In this document: piece after piece, positions 27,666 through 36,488 of the stretch | Layout of the letters: each line of letters begins with the position of its first letter | Position numbering within the stretch: the first letter of the stretch is position 1 | Source of the DNA: an uncultured Actinomycetes bacterium | Lineage (GTDB): Bacteria > Actinomycetota > Actinomycetes > Nanopelagicales > Nanopelagicaceae | Direction: 5' to 3' | DNA: 55,403 nt | Assembly (NCBI GenBank): GCA_903863015.1 | Contig: CAIPAI010000005.1 | Coordinates: forward strand, 1 to 55,403 | Notes under the pieces: generated by a model | Told to the model about the DNA's origin: nothing | Databases searched by the model: none | The model's input: only the letters and a program-made list of their open reading frames with translations | Program-made: the position numbers and the translations under genes

Positions 27666-27667
27666 AA

Positions 27668-28252
27668 ATGTGGGGATTAAGTAGTGGCGAATGGATTGTG
27701 GGCGCACTGCTGATACTCGTCGTACTTCTCTGGGTCTGCACGGCACCGCGCGCATTAGGCTTTAAGTCTCCACCTCAGATAACTCGCGAAATTGAAATTG
27801 TGATTGATATTGATGCTCCCCCTGCTCGCGTGTGGGATGCCATTGTTGATTGGGAAGGCCAGAGCGAGTGGATGGCACTTACAAAAGTGTGGGTCGAGCC
27901 AGGTGCACGACGCGCTGGCGTAGGTGCGCGCATTGAAGCTTTCACTGGGTTGCGGGCTCGAAAAGCATCCGCACAGGGACTCCCACTTCTCGGTTTTCTC
28001 GACACGATGACGGTGACTCGATGGGAGGCCCCCACTCGATGCGATGTCCTCCATACGGGCAGCGTTGTAAAAGGAACCGGCACATTCATCGTGGAGTCGC
28101 GGGGAGAAGGAACGTCTCGCTTTCGCTGGAGTGAAGTAGTGGAAGTGCCTTTCGGTTATCTGGGAGCCCTTCTCTGGCCGGTTGCCCGCGTGGGTTTGCT
28201 GGGCAGCGTTAAATTCTCATTAAAGGCTTTGGCTCGTTCCCTCCAAAGTTGA
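27668..28252 (+). CDS. SRPBCC/START-like domain protein with N-terminal membrane segment
   Basis: 194 residues. Residues 8-24 form a hydrophobic helix, and the rest is a polyketide-cyclase/SRPBCC fold (I-D-A-P-P-A-R-V-W-D-A-I-V-D-W-E-G near 45, then alternating beta strands ending in a long amphipathic helix). SRPBCC domains bind hydrophobic ligands; the ligand is not known. It begins 2 nt after the LOG gene, so it likely sits in the dapE operon. Confidence 0.78.
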   Translation: MWGLSSGEWIVGALLILVVLLWVCTAPRALGFKSPPQITREIEIVIDIDAPPARVWDAIVDWEGQSEWMALTKVWVEPGARRAGVGARIEAFTGLRARKASAQGLPLLGFLDTMTVTRWEAPTRCDVLHTGSVVKGTGTFIVESRGEGTSRFRWSEVVEVPFGYLGALLWPVARVGLLGSVKFSLKALARSLQS

Positions 28253-28275
28253 CCCATTCACGCTCTCCCGCCCGG

Positions 28276-28281
28276 TACCGT
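28276..28281 (+). promoter_or_regulatory. Predicted -10 box TACCGT, leaderless small HTH gene
   Basis: TACCGT with 7 nt to GTG 28289. Confidence 0.5.
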
Positions 28282-28288
28282 CAGAGGC

Positions 28289-28510
28289 GTGAATGAGCAA
28301 AATTCCCTGGGCCCGCTCCTTGGCGCCCCCGAATTGCTCGCTCGCCTGCCCCAAGAGGAGCAGATTTTGATCACTCTGCATTATGTGAAGGGGCGCAGCC
28401 CGGAGGAGATCGCCGCCCTGTTGGGCGTGCCCGCCCGCTCCGTAGAGGTCATTTTGCGCCAGGGGCGAGCTCGATTGCTCGGCTTTTTGGGAATCTCAGA
28501 GGCGCTTTAG
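28289..28510 (+). CDS. Stand-alone sigma-70 region-4-like HTH protein
   Basis: 73 residues. The segment L-P-Q-E-E-Q-I-L-I-T-L-H-Y-V-K-G-R-S-P-E-E-I-A-A-L-L-G-V is followed by a recognition-helix-like S-V-E-V-I-L-R-Q-G-R-A-R-L-L, which matches sigma-70 region 4. Region 2 is absent, so it cannot act as a full sigma factor. It could be an anti-sigma-like partner, a DNA-binding accessory protein or a remnant. GTG 28289 with TACCGT 7 nt upstream. Nearby htrA and the methyltransferase normally flank sigE in mycobacteria, but no sigE is present here. Confidence 0.65.
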   Translation: MNEQNSLGPLLGAPELLARLPQEEQILITLHYVKGRSPEEIAALLGVPARSVEVILRQGRARLLGFLGISEAL

Positions 28511-28629
28511 GGCGAGGTGAACGCCTCGGACCTGCAGATTCAAGCGTGGAAACGAGCAGATTTTGGTCTCCAGGCGCCCCCTCTGGGATACTTAGGGCAG
28601 GGAAAAACCCCAACCCCGAGGAGTGATGT

Positions 28630-28809
28630 ATGGCCGCCATGAAGCCGCGGACTGGAAACGGTCCGATGGAAGTCACTAAAGAGGGTCGCGGATTGGTCAT
28701 GCGAGTTCCGCTCGAAGGTGGCGGCCGTCTGGTCGTTGAGCTCAATGGTGCAGAAGCCCAAGAATTAGGCGATGCCTTACACGCAGCAGTTCTTCTCGTT
28801 AAGAAGTAG
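28630..28809 (+). CDS. DUF3117 small conserved actinobacterial protein
   Basis: A 59-residue protein starting MAAMKPRTGNGPMEVTKEGR and continuing R-V-P-L-E-G-G-G-R-L-V-V-E-L, which is the DUF3117 sequence pattern found across actinobacteria (Rv1211-like). Its function is unknown. GAGGAG about 7 nt upstream is a good Shine-Dalgarno, so it is not leaderless. The gap from 28511 to 28629 contains no other gene, only a possible promoter. PepA follows 3 nt after its stop. Confidence 0.9.
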   Translation: MAAMKPRTGNGPMEVTKEGRGLVMRVPLEGGGRLVVELNGAEAQELGDALHAAVLLVKK

Positions 28810-28812
28810 GCC

Positions 28813-30261
28813 ATGCCGCCACGGCTGGTAACTGGCGCCTCGCGCACCACCGAAACACGGATCCTCACCTTTCGCGTAGGTGACTCTCTCGATTCACACT
28901 TATCTTCCTATGCTCTTGATCGCGACCTCGCAGTCGATCTTCCTACTTTCAAGGGTGGGGCCGGCGAGGTAGGTGAACTCTCTGCTACTACCGCGGCCAC
29001 ATCAGGTGCAGGGGTGCGCTGTCGATTAATTCTCGTGGGGCTCGGATCGGCAGGGCCTGCAGAGGTGCGCAAAGCCGGCGCCGCGGCGGGACGTCGTGTG
29101 CGTGGTAAAGAGAGCCTCGTTTCGGTTCACATTCCGTTAGCTCATGCGGGTGCATTCCTCACCTCGCTCTCTCTTGCAACTTATGCGTTTAATGATGTGA
29201 AGTCTCTCTCCGATGGCATCAAACAATTAGAGACAATTGAAATTGATACAAAGGCGAAGTGGAGCAAATTAGCTCATACTCAAGCAATCATCGACGGTAT
29301 TTTTCTAGCCCGAGATTTGGTTCACACTCCCGCAAATATCAAAAGCCCAGCATGGATGGCTGCGCAATCGGTGTTAGTTGCCGAAGCTAATGGTTTAAAG
29401 AGTCGCGTTCGTGAAGAGCGTGAACTCGAGAAAGAAGGTTTCGGCGGGATTCTCGCTGTTGGAAAATCTTCACGTGACCGTGGTCCTCGCTTTATTGAAT
29501 TAACATATGCGCCACGCGGAAGTGCCAAGTGGCCCCATGTAGTCCTCATCGGTAAAGGAATCGTTTTTGACACTGGTGGTGTATGGCTCAAACGTCCGTA
29601 CGACATCATGATTCCTATGAAGAGCGATATGGCTGGAGTGGCAGGCATTATCGGCACCATGTCGACCCTGGCGGTCATCAAGCCCAAGGTGCGTGTGACT
29701 GCGCTCCTTGCATGTGCCGAAAACGCCATCTCTGGCACTGCTCAACGACCTTCAGATGTTATTACTCATTTTGGTGGAAGCACCGTAGAAATAAAAGATA
29801 CAGACGCTGAAGGAAGATTGGTCTTGGCGGATTCGCTCGCCTACTCCGCGACTGTCTTGAAACCAGATGTAGTTATCGACATGGCAACGTTAACCGGTGC
29901 GGCCACCTTGGGATTGGGTCGACAATACGCCGCCCTCTACTCCAATAATGATGAGCTCGCACTCGAGTTGGAAGAAGCTGGAATGGCCTCTGGTGACCGT
30001 GCTTGGCGGATGCCATTAGTTGATGATTATCGTGAATCGATTCGTAGCGACATTGCAGATCTAAGTAATGCCTCTTCCGGAGGTGTGGGAGCTGGTTCTA
30101 TTACGGCTGCGCTCTTTCTTCAGCATTTTGCCGGCGATTATCGCTGGGCTCACCTAGATATCGCAGGCAGTGGCAGATCCGAGGTAGATGCCGGGGAAAA
30201 TATCAAGGGCGGTACTGGGTATGGAGTTCGAATCCTCACTGAATGGTTGGCTAAACAATGA
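28813..30261 (+). CDS. pepA: M17 leucyl aminopeptidase
   Basis: A 482-residue cytosolic metallopeptidase that removes N-terminal residues from peptides. The C-terminal catalytic domain holds L-I-G-K-G-I-V-F-D-T-G-G, M-K-S-D-M-A-G-V-A and the signature D-T-D-A-E-G-R-L-V-L-A-D near residue 330; the first residue of that signature is D rather than the usual N. The N-terminal domain is less conserved, as normal for M17. Both metal ligands (Asp and Glu of the signature, Lys and Asp of the upstream motifs) are present. The TGA overlaps the next ATG. Confidence 0.9.
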   Translation: MPPRLVTGASRTTETRILTFRVGDSLDSHLSSYALDRDLAVDLPTFKGGAGEVGELSATTAATSGAGVRCRLILVGLGSAGPAEVRKAGAAAGRRVRGKESLVSVHIPLAHAGAFLTSLSLATYAFNDVKSLSDGIKQLETIEIDTKAKWSKLAHTQAIIDGIFLARDLVHTPANIKSPAWMAAQSVLVAEANGLKSRVREERELEKEGFGGILAVGKSSRDRGPRFIELTYAPRGSAKWPHVVLIGKGIVFDTGGVWLKRPYDIMIPMKSDMAGVAGIIGTMSTLAVIKPKVRVTALLACAENAISGTAQRPSDVITHFGGSTVEIKDTDAEGRLVLADSLAYSATVLKPDVVIDMATLTGAATLGLGRQYAALYSNNDELALELEEAGMASGDRAWRMPLVDDYRESIRSDIADLSNASSGGVGAGSITAALFLQHFAGDYRWAHLDIAGSGRSEVDAGENIKGGTGYGVRILTEWLAKQ

Positions 30262-30875
30262 ATAGCATGAATGCTTTCATCGAAAATTTTCGAAGTGAAG
30301 ATGATGCGTTAGTTGCCGCACGTGCCCGTGCGCTAGAAGTGGGTAGTAACGAGCCAAGTGCGGCAGTTGGTGCGCTCTCTGCATTTTTTGCGGAGCTGAT
30401 TGATGCCAGAAATGTGGTCGAAGCTCGAACGGGCGCGGGCGTAACGGCATTATGGCTTCTTCGCGGATTAGATAAAGATGCAGTGCTTACGAGTATCGAC
30501 GCTGAAGCCGAGCACATTCGACTAGCTCGCGAATCTCTTGCTCAATACCCTGCCTCGCAAATTCGATTGATCTCCGGCGAGCCGCTGGAACTCCTCGGAA
30601 GATTGACCGATGGTGCCTATGACATGGTTTCCCTTCGTCTTGATGCGCGCGATTTGGCGGTGGCAATCGAAGAGTCTCATCGCCTTCTCCGAGCCGGTGG
30701 CATCCTCTTCATTTCAAACGCTTTGGGCGAGGGCAAGGTTCCCGATCCGGCCCAGCGCGATGAGGTAACGATCGCCATTCGAGAGGCGGGGCGCCACTTA
30801 AAGAGCGATGATGAGCGCTGGCGTACCACGCTCATTCCGGTGGGCGATGGCGTGCTAGTGGCTTTCCGGCTCTAA
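30258..30875 (+). CDS. O-methyltransferase family 3-like protein
   Basis: 205 residues of an SAM-dependent methyltransferase fold: V-V-E-A-R-T-G-A-G-V-T-A-L-W-L near residue 55 (motif I, with A-R-T in place of the usual E-I-G), T-S-I-D-A-E (motif II) and Y-D-M-V-S-L-R-L-D-A (motif IV). Conserved in position next to htrA (Rv1220c-like). The acceptor is unknown. Translationally coupled to pepA by ATGA. The deviation in motif I weakens the certainty of catalysis. Confidence 0.75.
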   Translation: MNSMNAFIENFRSEDDALVAARARALEVGSNEPSAAVGALSAFFAELIDARNVVEARTGAGVTALWLLRGLDKDAVLTSIDAEAEHIRLARESLAQYPASQIRLISGEPLELLGRLTDGAYDMVSLRLDARDLAVAIEESHRLLRAGGILFISNALGEGKVPDPAQRDEVTIAIREAGRHLKSDDERWRTTLIPVGDGVLVAFRL

Positions 30876-30963
30876 TCCCCAGGGAGTTTTCAGATTTACT
30901 TCAGCAAGATCCAAAGGGAGTGCGCGATAGTAGGTCCAGGTTGAGCAGCGAAATGGGGGAGTG

Positions 30964-32196
30964 ATGAATCAAGGACCAGGTGAAGAACTTCCGTGGTGGA
31001 GTCAACCTGCCTCCACATCATTCACCCCCGTAATGCCAGCGACCCCCCTGCCTACTGCCCTGCCTGCTGCCCTGCCTGCTGCTAAGCCACAACTTCCGAT
31101 TCGTCTCACACTCGCAATGACGCTAGTTGCCGGCGTGCTCGGCGGCGGCATCGGATATTTCGCAGCGAGCTACTCCGATGCTCGATCTACGCCCGATGTC
31201 CGCGCGCAATTTGCAAACTCCGCTGACGGCGAAGCGTTAACAACTTCCACCGCCGCGATTGAACGCGCCCCCGGATCGATTGCTGGAATCGCTGCAAGGG
31301 TCTTGCCATCGGTAGTTTCTATTTCGACTACGTCGAGCGCTGGTTCTGGGACAGGCTCTGGATTTGTTATTCGCTCCGACGGGTACATTCTCACGAATAA
31401 TCACGTAGTAGCTGAAGCCGCTAATGGCGCAGGCAAAATCACTGTCCAGTTCAATGGCGGGAAAAACGTCGCCGCAGAAATTGTTGGTCGAGATACCACT
31501 TACGATCTTGCGGTCATCAAAGTAAATATGAAGAATCTCAAGGCGCTGGTGCTCGGCGATAGCGACAAGGTTGTGGTGGGTGATTCCGTGATTGCCATTG
31601 GTTCCCCGCTCGGCCTCACTGGAACGGTAACCACCGGAGTGGTGAGCGCCAAAGACCGCCCTGTAAGCACCGGCGGCGGTATGGACACACAAAATTCGTT
31701 TATCAATGCGATTCAAACCGATGCGGCTATCAACCCTGGAAATTCTGGTGGACCACTCGTAGACGCTACTGGTGCTGTGATTGGTATCAACTCAGCCATT
31801 GCGTCGATGAGTTCTTCGAGTGGGCAATCTGGATCAATTGGTTTGGGCTTTGCAATTCCAATTAATCAAGCAAAGCGAACTGCCGAGCAGTTGATTGCCA
31901 CCGGAAAATCTTCGCATCCGATTTTGGGAGTTTCGCTCGATCTGCAATTTGCTGGACCAGGTGCGCGCATCTCTAATGTGCCTGGGGCTGTGGTCGTTTC
32001 GGGGCCAGCCGATAACGCGGGTCTACTTTCGGGGGATCTCATCTTGTCGATCGACGGGCGGAGCGTGTCAAATGCCGAGGAGCTCATTGTCGCGATTCGC
32101 TCTCATGCTCCTGGTGACAAAGTAAAGATCGCCTACTCGCGCGGGCAGAAAACGACCGAAGTTACCGTTACTTTGGTCGCGGCTCCGGCAAATTAA
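30964..32196 (+). CDS. htrA: Membrane-anchored HtrA/DegP serine protease with PDZ domain
   Basis: 410 residues (411 if the GTG at 30961 is used). A Pro/Ala-rich cytoplasmic tail is followed by one membrane helix at about 48-70 and a trypsin-like domain. The triad is H148 in T-N-N-H-V-V, D182 in Y-D-L-A-V and S262 in P-G-N-S-G-G-P-L (numbered from the GTG). A PDZ domain covers about 325-400. It degrades or repairs misfolded proteins outside the membrane. GGGGGA lies just before the start. The leader tail has short in-frame repeats (L-P-A-A/L-P-T-A) at about 31050-31084. In mycobacteria sigE and rseA precede this gene; here they are missing. Confidence 0.93.
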   Translation: MNQGPGEELPWWSQPASTSFTPVMPATPLPTALPAALPAAKPQLPIRLTLAMTLVAGVLGGGIGYFAASYSDARSTPDVRAQFANSADGEALTTSTAAIERAPGSIAGIAARVLPSVVSISTTSSAGSGTGSGFVIRSDGYILTNNHVVAEAANGAGKITVQFNGGKNVAAEIVGRDTTYDLAVIKVNMKNLKALVLGDSDKVVVGDSVIAIGSPLGLTGTVTTGVVSAKDRPVSTGGGMDTQNSFINAIQTDAAINPGNSGGPLVDATGAVIGINSAIASMSSSSGQSGSIGLGFAIPINQAKRTAEQLIATGKSSHPILGVSLDLQFAGPGARISNVPGAVVVSGPADNAGLLSGDLILSIDGRSVSNAEELIVAIRSHAPGDKVKIAYSRGQKTTEVTVTLVAAPAN

Positions 32197-32202
32197 AGCG
32201 CC

Positions 32203-33177
32203 TTACACCTCGATGGTTCGTCCGAACTGACTACCCTCTGCTCGATGCATCAGTAATCCAGCAAGTGCGGCATCTTGAATACCGATTCCGACACTGTTGT
32301 AGATCCACAAGTCGTCGGTTGAAGTGCGGCGAAATCCTGCGTTTAACTTTTCACCGAAACTGATCAGTGATGTGGGGTCAAGAGTGCCCGCAGCGATCGC
32401 CTCAACAAGAGGGCCAGCTTGGCGAATAGAAGTTTCCACGTCATCTACTGCGATTGTTGATGCCGCAGCGACGACATCTTGACCGTATTCGCATCGACCA
32501 GGTCCAAACGATCCAATGCTCACCAGCAGCTTGGTCTGAGCCAGCCAGGAGGCTTCAAGGAGCGGAGTTGTGGAATTGGTGGCAGTGATTACTACCTCAG
32601 CACCTTCTACAGCCTCTCGAGCACTTTTCACGAGCGTGAATTCAAGGTCGTGTGACTTTGCAAAGTCAACGAGAGTTTGGGCGCGTTCTGCATTACGTGC
32701 AAAAGCGCGAAATGCCGCAGATGGAAAGAGTTCATGGAGAAATTCCATATGCGAGATGATTTGTGGTCCACTTCCAATGAAGGCAATCATGGAGGGCGCC
32801 GCAGAAGTGAAGGTTTCAACGGCTATGGCGCTGGCGGCGGCGGTTCGCATGAGAGTTACTGATTCGCCATCGATGATGGTGTGCAATTCACCGGTCTTCT
32901 CATCTGAAACTAAGATTGTCGCGTGGATCGCTGGTTTACCAATCTCGGTGTTCGTCGGATTAATGCTCCCCATTTTGACCACTGCTGGCAGCCCCTTGCC
33001 CGCGCGTGCAAGGTAGGCGAAGGCCACGCTCTCGTGATCTCCAGGAAGGAGGGCACGAGGGGCCAGGAGCGCCTCACCCCGGTGCATGGCAGCAAAGACC
33101 TCTCGCTGGGTCTGCAACACGTCCTCAAGGCTCACGAGTGCGTGTACATCAGTTGCTGAGAGGAAGTGCAGGGCCAC
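32203..33177 (-). CDS. Ornithine cyclodeaminase/mu-crystallin family protein
   Basis: 324 residues. The N-terminal part has P-A-V-V-K-M-G-S-I-N-P-T-N-T and the Rossmann part A-F-I-G-S-G-P-Q near residue 125. The family includes ornithine cyclodeaminase, alanine dehydrogenase-like and imine reductase enzymes; the NAD-binding glycine pattern is intact, but the substrate is not identifiable. GTG 33177 is chosen for its AAGGAG with 5-nt spacing; the longer frame from 33264 covers the intergenic region. It sits between htrA and tatB, which are adjacent in mycobacteria, so it looks like an insertion into a conserved cluster. Confidence 0.8.
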   Translation of the reverse strand: MALHFLSATDVHALVSLEDVLQTQREVFAAMHRGEALLAPRALLPGDHESVAFAYLARAGKGLPAVVKMGSINPTNTEIGKPAIHATILVSDEKTGELHTIIDGESVTLMRTAAASAIAVETFTSAAPSMIAFIGSGPQIISHMEFLHELFPSAAFRAFARNAERAQTLVDFAKSHDLEFTLVKSAREAVEGAEVVITATNSTTPLLEASWLAQTKLLVSIGSFGPGRCEYGQDVVAAASTIAVDDVETSIRQAGPLVEAIAAGTLDPTSLISFGEKLNAGFRRTSTDDLWIYNSVGIGIQDAALAGLLMHRAEGSQFGRTIEV

Positions 33178-33252
33178 GAGAGCTCCTTCTTGAGACGGGC
33201 AGGGCCCCCTGGGAAAGCAAGGCTCAGATGTCCTTACCTTACCGATCGGGAT

Positions 33253-33258
33253 TAGGCT
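33253..33258 (+). promoter_or_regulatory. Predicted -10 box TAGGCT, leaderless tatB
   Basis: TAGGCT with 6 nt to ATG 33265. A weaker minus-strand TAAGGT (33236-33241) could serve the divergent ornithine cyclodeaminase-like gene. Confidence 0.55.
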
Positions 33259-33264
33259 GGTCAC

Positions 33265-33573
33265 ATGTTCGATATCGGTGGGGGAGAGCTCTTCGGGCTC
33301 GGGGTACTTGCGGTACTGCTCTTTGGCCCGGATCGACTACCAAATATGGCGCGAGAGGCAGCCGCCTTTTTGCGCAAGGTGCGCGAATTCACCTCTCAAA
33401 CAACCGCCCAAATCAAAGATGAAACCGGCTCCGATTTGATTCGCGATATCGGTGAAGTGACTCGCCAGATACGCTCTCCTCGACGGGCAATCGTAGATTC
33501 ACTCCTTAACGGTGGAGAGTCACCTGCTGCTGCGCCAGCAGCAAAACCGCACTTTGATCCGGAAACTCCTTGA
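33265..33573 (+). CDS. tatB: Sec-independent translocase subunit TatB
   Basis: A 102-residue protein with the TatA/B topology: a short N-terminal membrane helix (F-G-L-G-V-L-A-V-L-L-F-G-P-D-R-L-P), the conserved FGP motif, then an amphipathic helix and an Ala/Pro-rich C-terminal tail. TatB recognises twin-arginine substrates together with TatC (not in the window). Position between htrA and mrp matches the mycobacterial order. Leaderless, with TAGGCT 6 nt before the ATG. Confidence 0.9.
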   Translation: MFDIGGGELFGLGVLAVLLFGPDRLPNMAREAAAFLRKVREFTSQTTAQIKDETGSDLIRDIGEVTRQIRSPRRAIVDSLLNGGESPAAAPAAKPHFDPETP

Positions 33574-33612
33574 CGATCACCGAATGATTTTCGACACCAA
33601 GAAAAGGCGACA

Positions 33613-34752
33613 ATGACAAACGAGTTATACGCAGATATCACGCGCGCTCTCAGTGGCGTGAGTGATCCCGAACTTCGTCGACCGCTTACCGAGTTAGACA
33701 TGGTGGAAAGCGTGGTGGTCGACGAAGCCGGCGTAGCAAATATTGGCATTCGTCTCACGATCGCTGGATGTCCCATGAAAGATCGCCTCACTTCTGATGT
33801 GACTGCCGCGGTCTTGCCGCTAGCAGGCATCTCGAAAGTTAATCTCACTTTTACAGTGATGAACGATGAGCAACGAAGCAAAGTGAAGTCCCTGTTGCGC
33901 GGCGGGGCTGAAGAGCGATTCATTCCATTCGCAGCTCCAGGCTCACTCACCAAAGTGATTGGTATCGCATCGGGTAAAGGTGGTGTCGGTAAATCTTCGC
34001 TCACTGCCAATCTCGCAGTTGCGATGGCGGCGCAAGGGCAGCGGGTGGGAATCCTCGATGCAGACGTTTATGGACACTCCATCCCGCGCATTCTCGGGCT
34101 CATGGGCCAACGCCCCACAGCAATCGATCAAACCTTTATTCCATTAGAAGCATTCGGTGTGAAATGCGTGTCGATGGAAATGTTTAAGCCAGATCGCAAA
34201 GATCCGGTGGCATACCGTGGTCCACTCCTTCATCGCGTGCTCGAGCAATTACTGGCAGACGCATATTGGGGAGATCTGGATGTGCTCTTACTCGATTTGC
34301 CGCCGGGCACCGGTGACCTTGCTATTTCTTTGGGGCAAATGATTCCCAACTCTGAATTGATCGTCGTTACTACTCCGCAAATTGCGGCAGCAGAAGTTGC
34401 TGAGCGCGCCGGCCGCATCGGTCATCAGCTCAAGCAACGCATCAGTGGAGTAATTGAGAATATGTCGGCCTTCCCTTGCCCTCACTGTGGAGACCCTATT
34501 GATCTCTTTGGTACTGGTGGTGGTGAGGCGACTGCGAGTGCACTCGCTCAACTCACTGGCACCGATGTTCCATTGATCGCAAAAATTCCATTCGATGTGA
34601 AGCTTCGCGAAGGCGGAGATAAGAGCCTGCCCTTAGTGCTGAGTGATCCTGATCGCCCCGCCTCACAGGCGATAGTTAACGCAGCTCGGGCGATTGCAGG
34701 TAAGCCCAGAGGGTTAGTCGGTATGAGTTTAGGAATTTCCAGCAGTCGGTGA
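33613..34752 (+). CDS. mrp: Mrp/NBP35-type iron-sulfur cluster carrier ATPase
   Basis: 379 residues. An N-terminal MIP18/DUF59 domain (about 1-85, S-D-P-E and L-T-I-A-G-C-P) precedes a P-loop ATPase with deviant Walker A S-G-K-G-G-V-G-K-S-S at 120-129, D-A-D-V-Y-G-H and a C-terminal C-P-H-C cluster-binding pair near residue 290. It carries Fe-S clusters to apo-proteins. AAAAGG about 8 nt upstream. The 3' end overlaps the convergent DUF1003 gene by 24 nt. Confidence 0.93.
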   Translation: MTNELYADITRALSGVSDPELRRPLTELDMVESVVVDEAGVANIGIRLTIAGCPMKDRLTSDVTAAVLPLAGISKVNLTFTVMNDEQRSKVKSLLRGGAEERFIPFAAPGSLTKVIGIASGKGGVGKSSLTANLAVAMAAQGQRVGILDADVYGHSIPRILGLMGQRPTAIDQTFIPLEAFGVKCVSMEMFKPDRKDPVAYRGPLLHRVLEQLLADAYWGDLDVLLLDLPPGTGDLAISLGQMIPNSELIVVTTPQIAAAEVAERAGRIGHQLKQRISGVIENMSAFPCPHCGDPIDLFGTGGGEATASALAQLTGTDVPLIAKIPFDVKLREGGDKSLPLVLSDPDRPASQAIVNAARAIAGKPRGLVGMSLGISSSR

Positions 34753-35232
34753 TTCCCGCTTCTTCATCTCGTCTACTAATTCTTCAAGCAGGTCGCGCAG
34801 TTCGCTACGCACGAAGTCTCGAGTAGCGACTTCGCCGAGCGCATTACGGAGTGCGGCTACCTCGCGAGTGAGGTAATCGGTATCTGCCAAGTTGCGTTCA
34901 TCGCGGCTGCGATCTTCTGCTCCCTGAATGCGATCGCGATCTGCTTGGCGATTTTGTGCAAGCAAGATCAGCGGCGCAGCGTAAGAAGCCTGCAGAGAAA
35001 GAATGAGTGTGAGGAAGATGAAGGGGTATTCATCGAACCGCACATTGTGTGGGGCGAGTGAATTCCACAACACCCAGAACGCCACTACGGTCGTCATGTA
35101 AACCAAGAAGCGTGCGGTTCCCATGAAGCGTGCAAAGCGTTCGGAGATTTGACCAAAAATTTCTGGATCGTAGGCAGGTCGAAGTGAGCGACGTACCTCT
35201 ACGGGTTGATCGAGTCGTTGTGAGCGAACCAT
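34729..35232 (-). CDS. DUF1003 membrane protein
   Basis: 167 residues with two membrane helices (about 43-60 and 68-92), the second containing L-I-L-S-L-Q-A-S-Y-A-A-P-L-I-L-L-A-Q-N-R-Q, the highly conserved DUF1003 core, followed by a charged coiled C-terminus. Its function is unknown. It sits beside an MgtE-N/CBS gene, as in mycobacteria (Rv1234 near Rv1232c). Its ATG overlaps the upstream stop by one base (TAATG). Confidence 0.87.
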   Translation of the reverse strand: MVRSQRLDQPVEVRRSLRPAYDPEIFGQISERFARFMGTARFLVYMTTVVAFWVLWNSLAPHNVRFDEYPFIFLTLILSLQASYAAPLILLAQNRQADRDRIQGAEDRSRDERNLADTDYLTREVAALRNALGEVATRDFVRSELRDLLEELVDEMKKRESPTAGNS

Positions 35233-36488
35233 TATTCGCCTCCGTTCGTAGTGCGTGGCTTATTGCGCCAATCTTCTGGGAGTAAGTGGTCGAGTACGTC
35301 ATCGACGCTGACTGCGCCGAGAAGGCGATCGTGCTCATCTACGATCGGAACGGCAACCATGTTGTAAGCGGCGAGATAAGAAGTCACTTCGTTGAGTGAT
35401 GCTTCGGGAGAGAGCGGCTCAATGTCAGTGTCGACTACAGAGCCCACGAGTGTGGCTGGTGGTTCGCGAAGCAACCTTTGGAAGTGAGCAATTCCAATGA
35501 ATCGACCTGTGGGCGTCTCGACTGGTGGGCGACAGACAAAGACTTGTGATGCCAACGCTGGGGAAATCTCTGCACGTCGCAAAGTTGCTAAGGCATCGGC
35601 CACGGTGGCATCAGCCGTGAGAACTATCGGCTCGGTTGTCATCATGCCGCCGGCAGAGTAATCCTCGTAGCGCATGAGCCGACGAACATCTTCGGCATCT
35701 TCTGGCTCCATCAGATCAAGGAGGAGCTCGGCTTTTTCGGTTCCTACTTCGCGAAGCAAATCTGCAGCGTCATCTGGGTCCATTTCGCCGAGAACATCGG
35801 CGGCGCGCTCACCTTCGAGCTCGGCCAGAATGGCGACGCGATCTTCCTCGCCCATTTCTTCGAGTACATCTGCAAGACGTTCGTCATCGAGGCCGCGGGC
35901 GATCTCGACTCTGCGCTTCAAGGAGATGTCTTGCAAGAAGGTGGCTAAGTCGGCGGCCCGCATTGACGAAATGGTGGCAAGTAAATTCTCGACACCTTGA
36001 TCTTGTTCCGCGAGTGTGAGGCCGGTGACTTCATTCCATTCAACCGTGAGTGTTGCGCCTCGGCGACGTAATCCGCCGGGCTTGCGCATGACGTGCACGC
36101 GGCTGACGAGCCAATCGCGTGTGCGTCCCTGTTCCATCGCCACATCTTCAACGATGACTGCCGATGAATCTTCCAGAAGTGTGACAGTGCGGTCGAGTAG
36201 CTCGCTCGTGACAAGAACTTCGCTTTGGCGTTGCTCGAAACGGCGCATGTTAAGAAGGCCGGTGATCACTACGGCGCCTGGGTCGATCGAGGTAACTCGG
36301 GTAATAGGAATGAAGATGCGCCGACGAGGGGGGACTTCCGCGACGAGTCCAAGCACTCGAGGTGGTTGATTTCCGGTGCGCAGGGTGACGACCACATCTC
36401 GGACCTTGCCGACTTGATCCCCATTAGGGTCGAAGATTGCGGTGCCAGTGAGTCGGGCAATATAGACGCGCGAACCGAGCGTGCTCAT
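35232..36488 (-). CDS. PRC-barrel/MgtE N-terminal/CBS-domain protein without transporter domain
   Basis: 418 residues. Residues about 1-130 contain beta-rich PRC-barrel-like repeats (Y-I-A-R-L-T-G-T-A-I-F-D-P-N-G-D-Q-V-G-K-V). About 150-270 is an acidic MgtE-N-like helical region (R-A-A-D-V-L-G-E-M-D-P-D-D-A-A-D-L-L), and 275-410 is a pair of CBS domains. The C-terminal five-helix MgtE pore is missing, so it should be a cytosolic Mg2+/nucleotide sensor, not a transporter. ATG 36488 with GAGGGGG upstream is preferred over 36509. Coupled with the DUF1003 gene. Confidence 0.85.
   Translation of the reverse strand: MSTLGSRVYIARLTGTAIFDPNGDQVGKVRDVVVTLRTGNQPPRVLGLVAEVPPRRRIFIPITRVTSIDPGAVVITGLLNMRRFEQRQSEVLVTSELLDRTVTLLEDSSAVIVEDVAMEQGRTRDWLVSRVHVMRKPGGLRRRGATLTVEWNEVTGLTLAEQDQGVENLLATISSMRAADLATFLQDISLKRRVEIARGLDDERLADVLEEMGEEDRVAILAELEGERAADVLGEMDPDDAADLLREVGTEKAELLLDLMEPEDAEDVRRLMRYEDYSAGGMMTTEPIVLTADATVADALATLRRAEISPALASQVFVCRPPVETPTGRFIGIAHFQRLLREPPATLVGSVVDTDIEPLSPEASLNEVTSYLAAYNMVAVPIVDEHDRLLGAVSVDDVLDHLLPEDWRNKPRTTNGGE

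Noticed and set aside
35674-36000. Ser/Arg-rich plus-strand open frame
   Set aside because: It is the antisense of the acidic MgtE-N coding region, which makes Ser/Arg-rich shadow translations.
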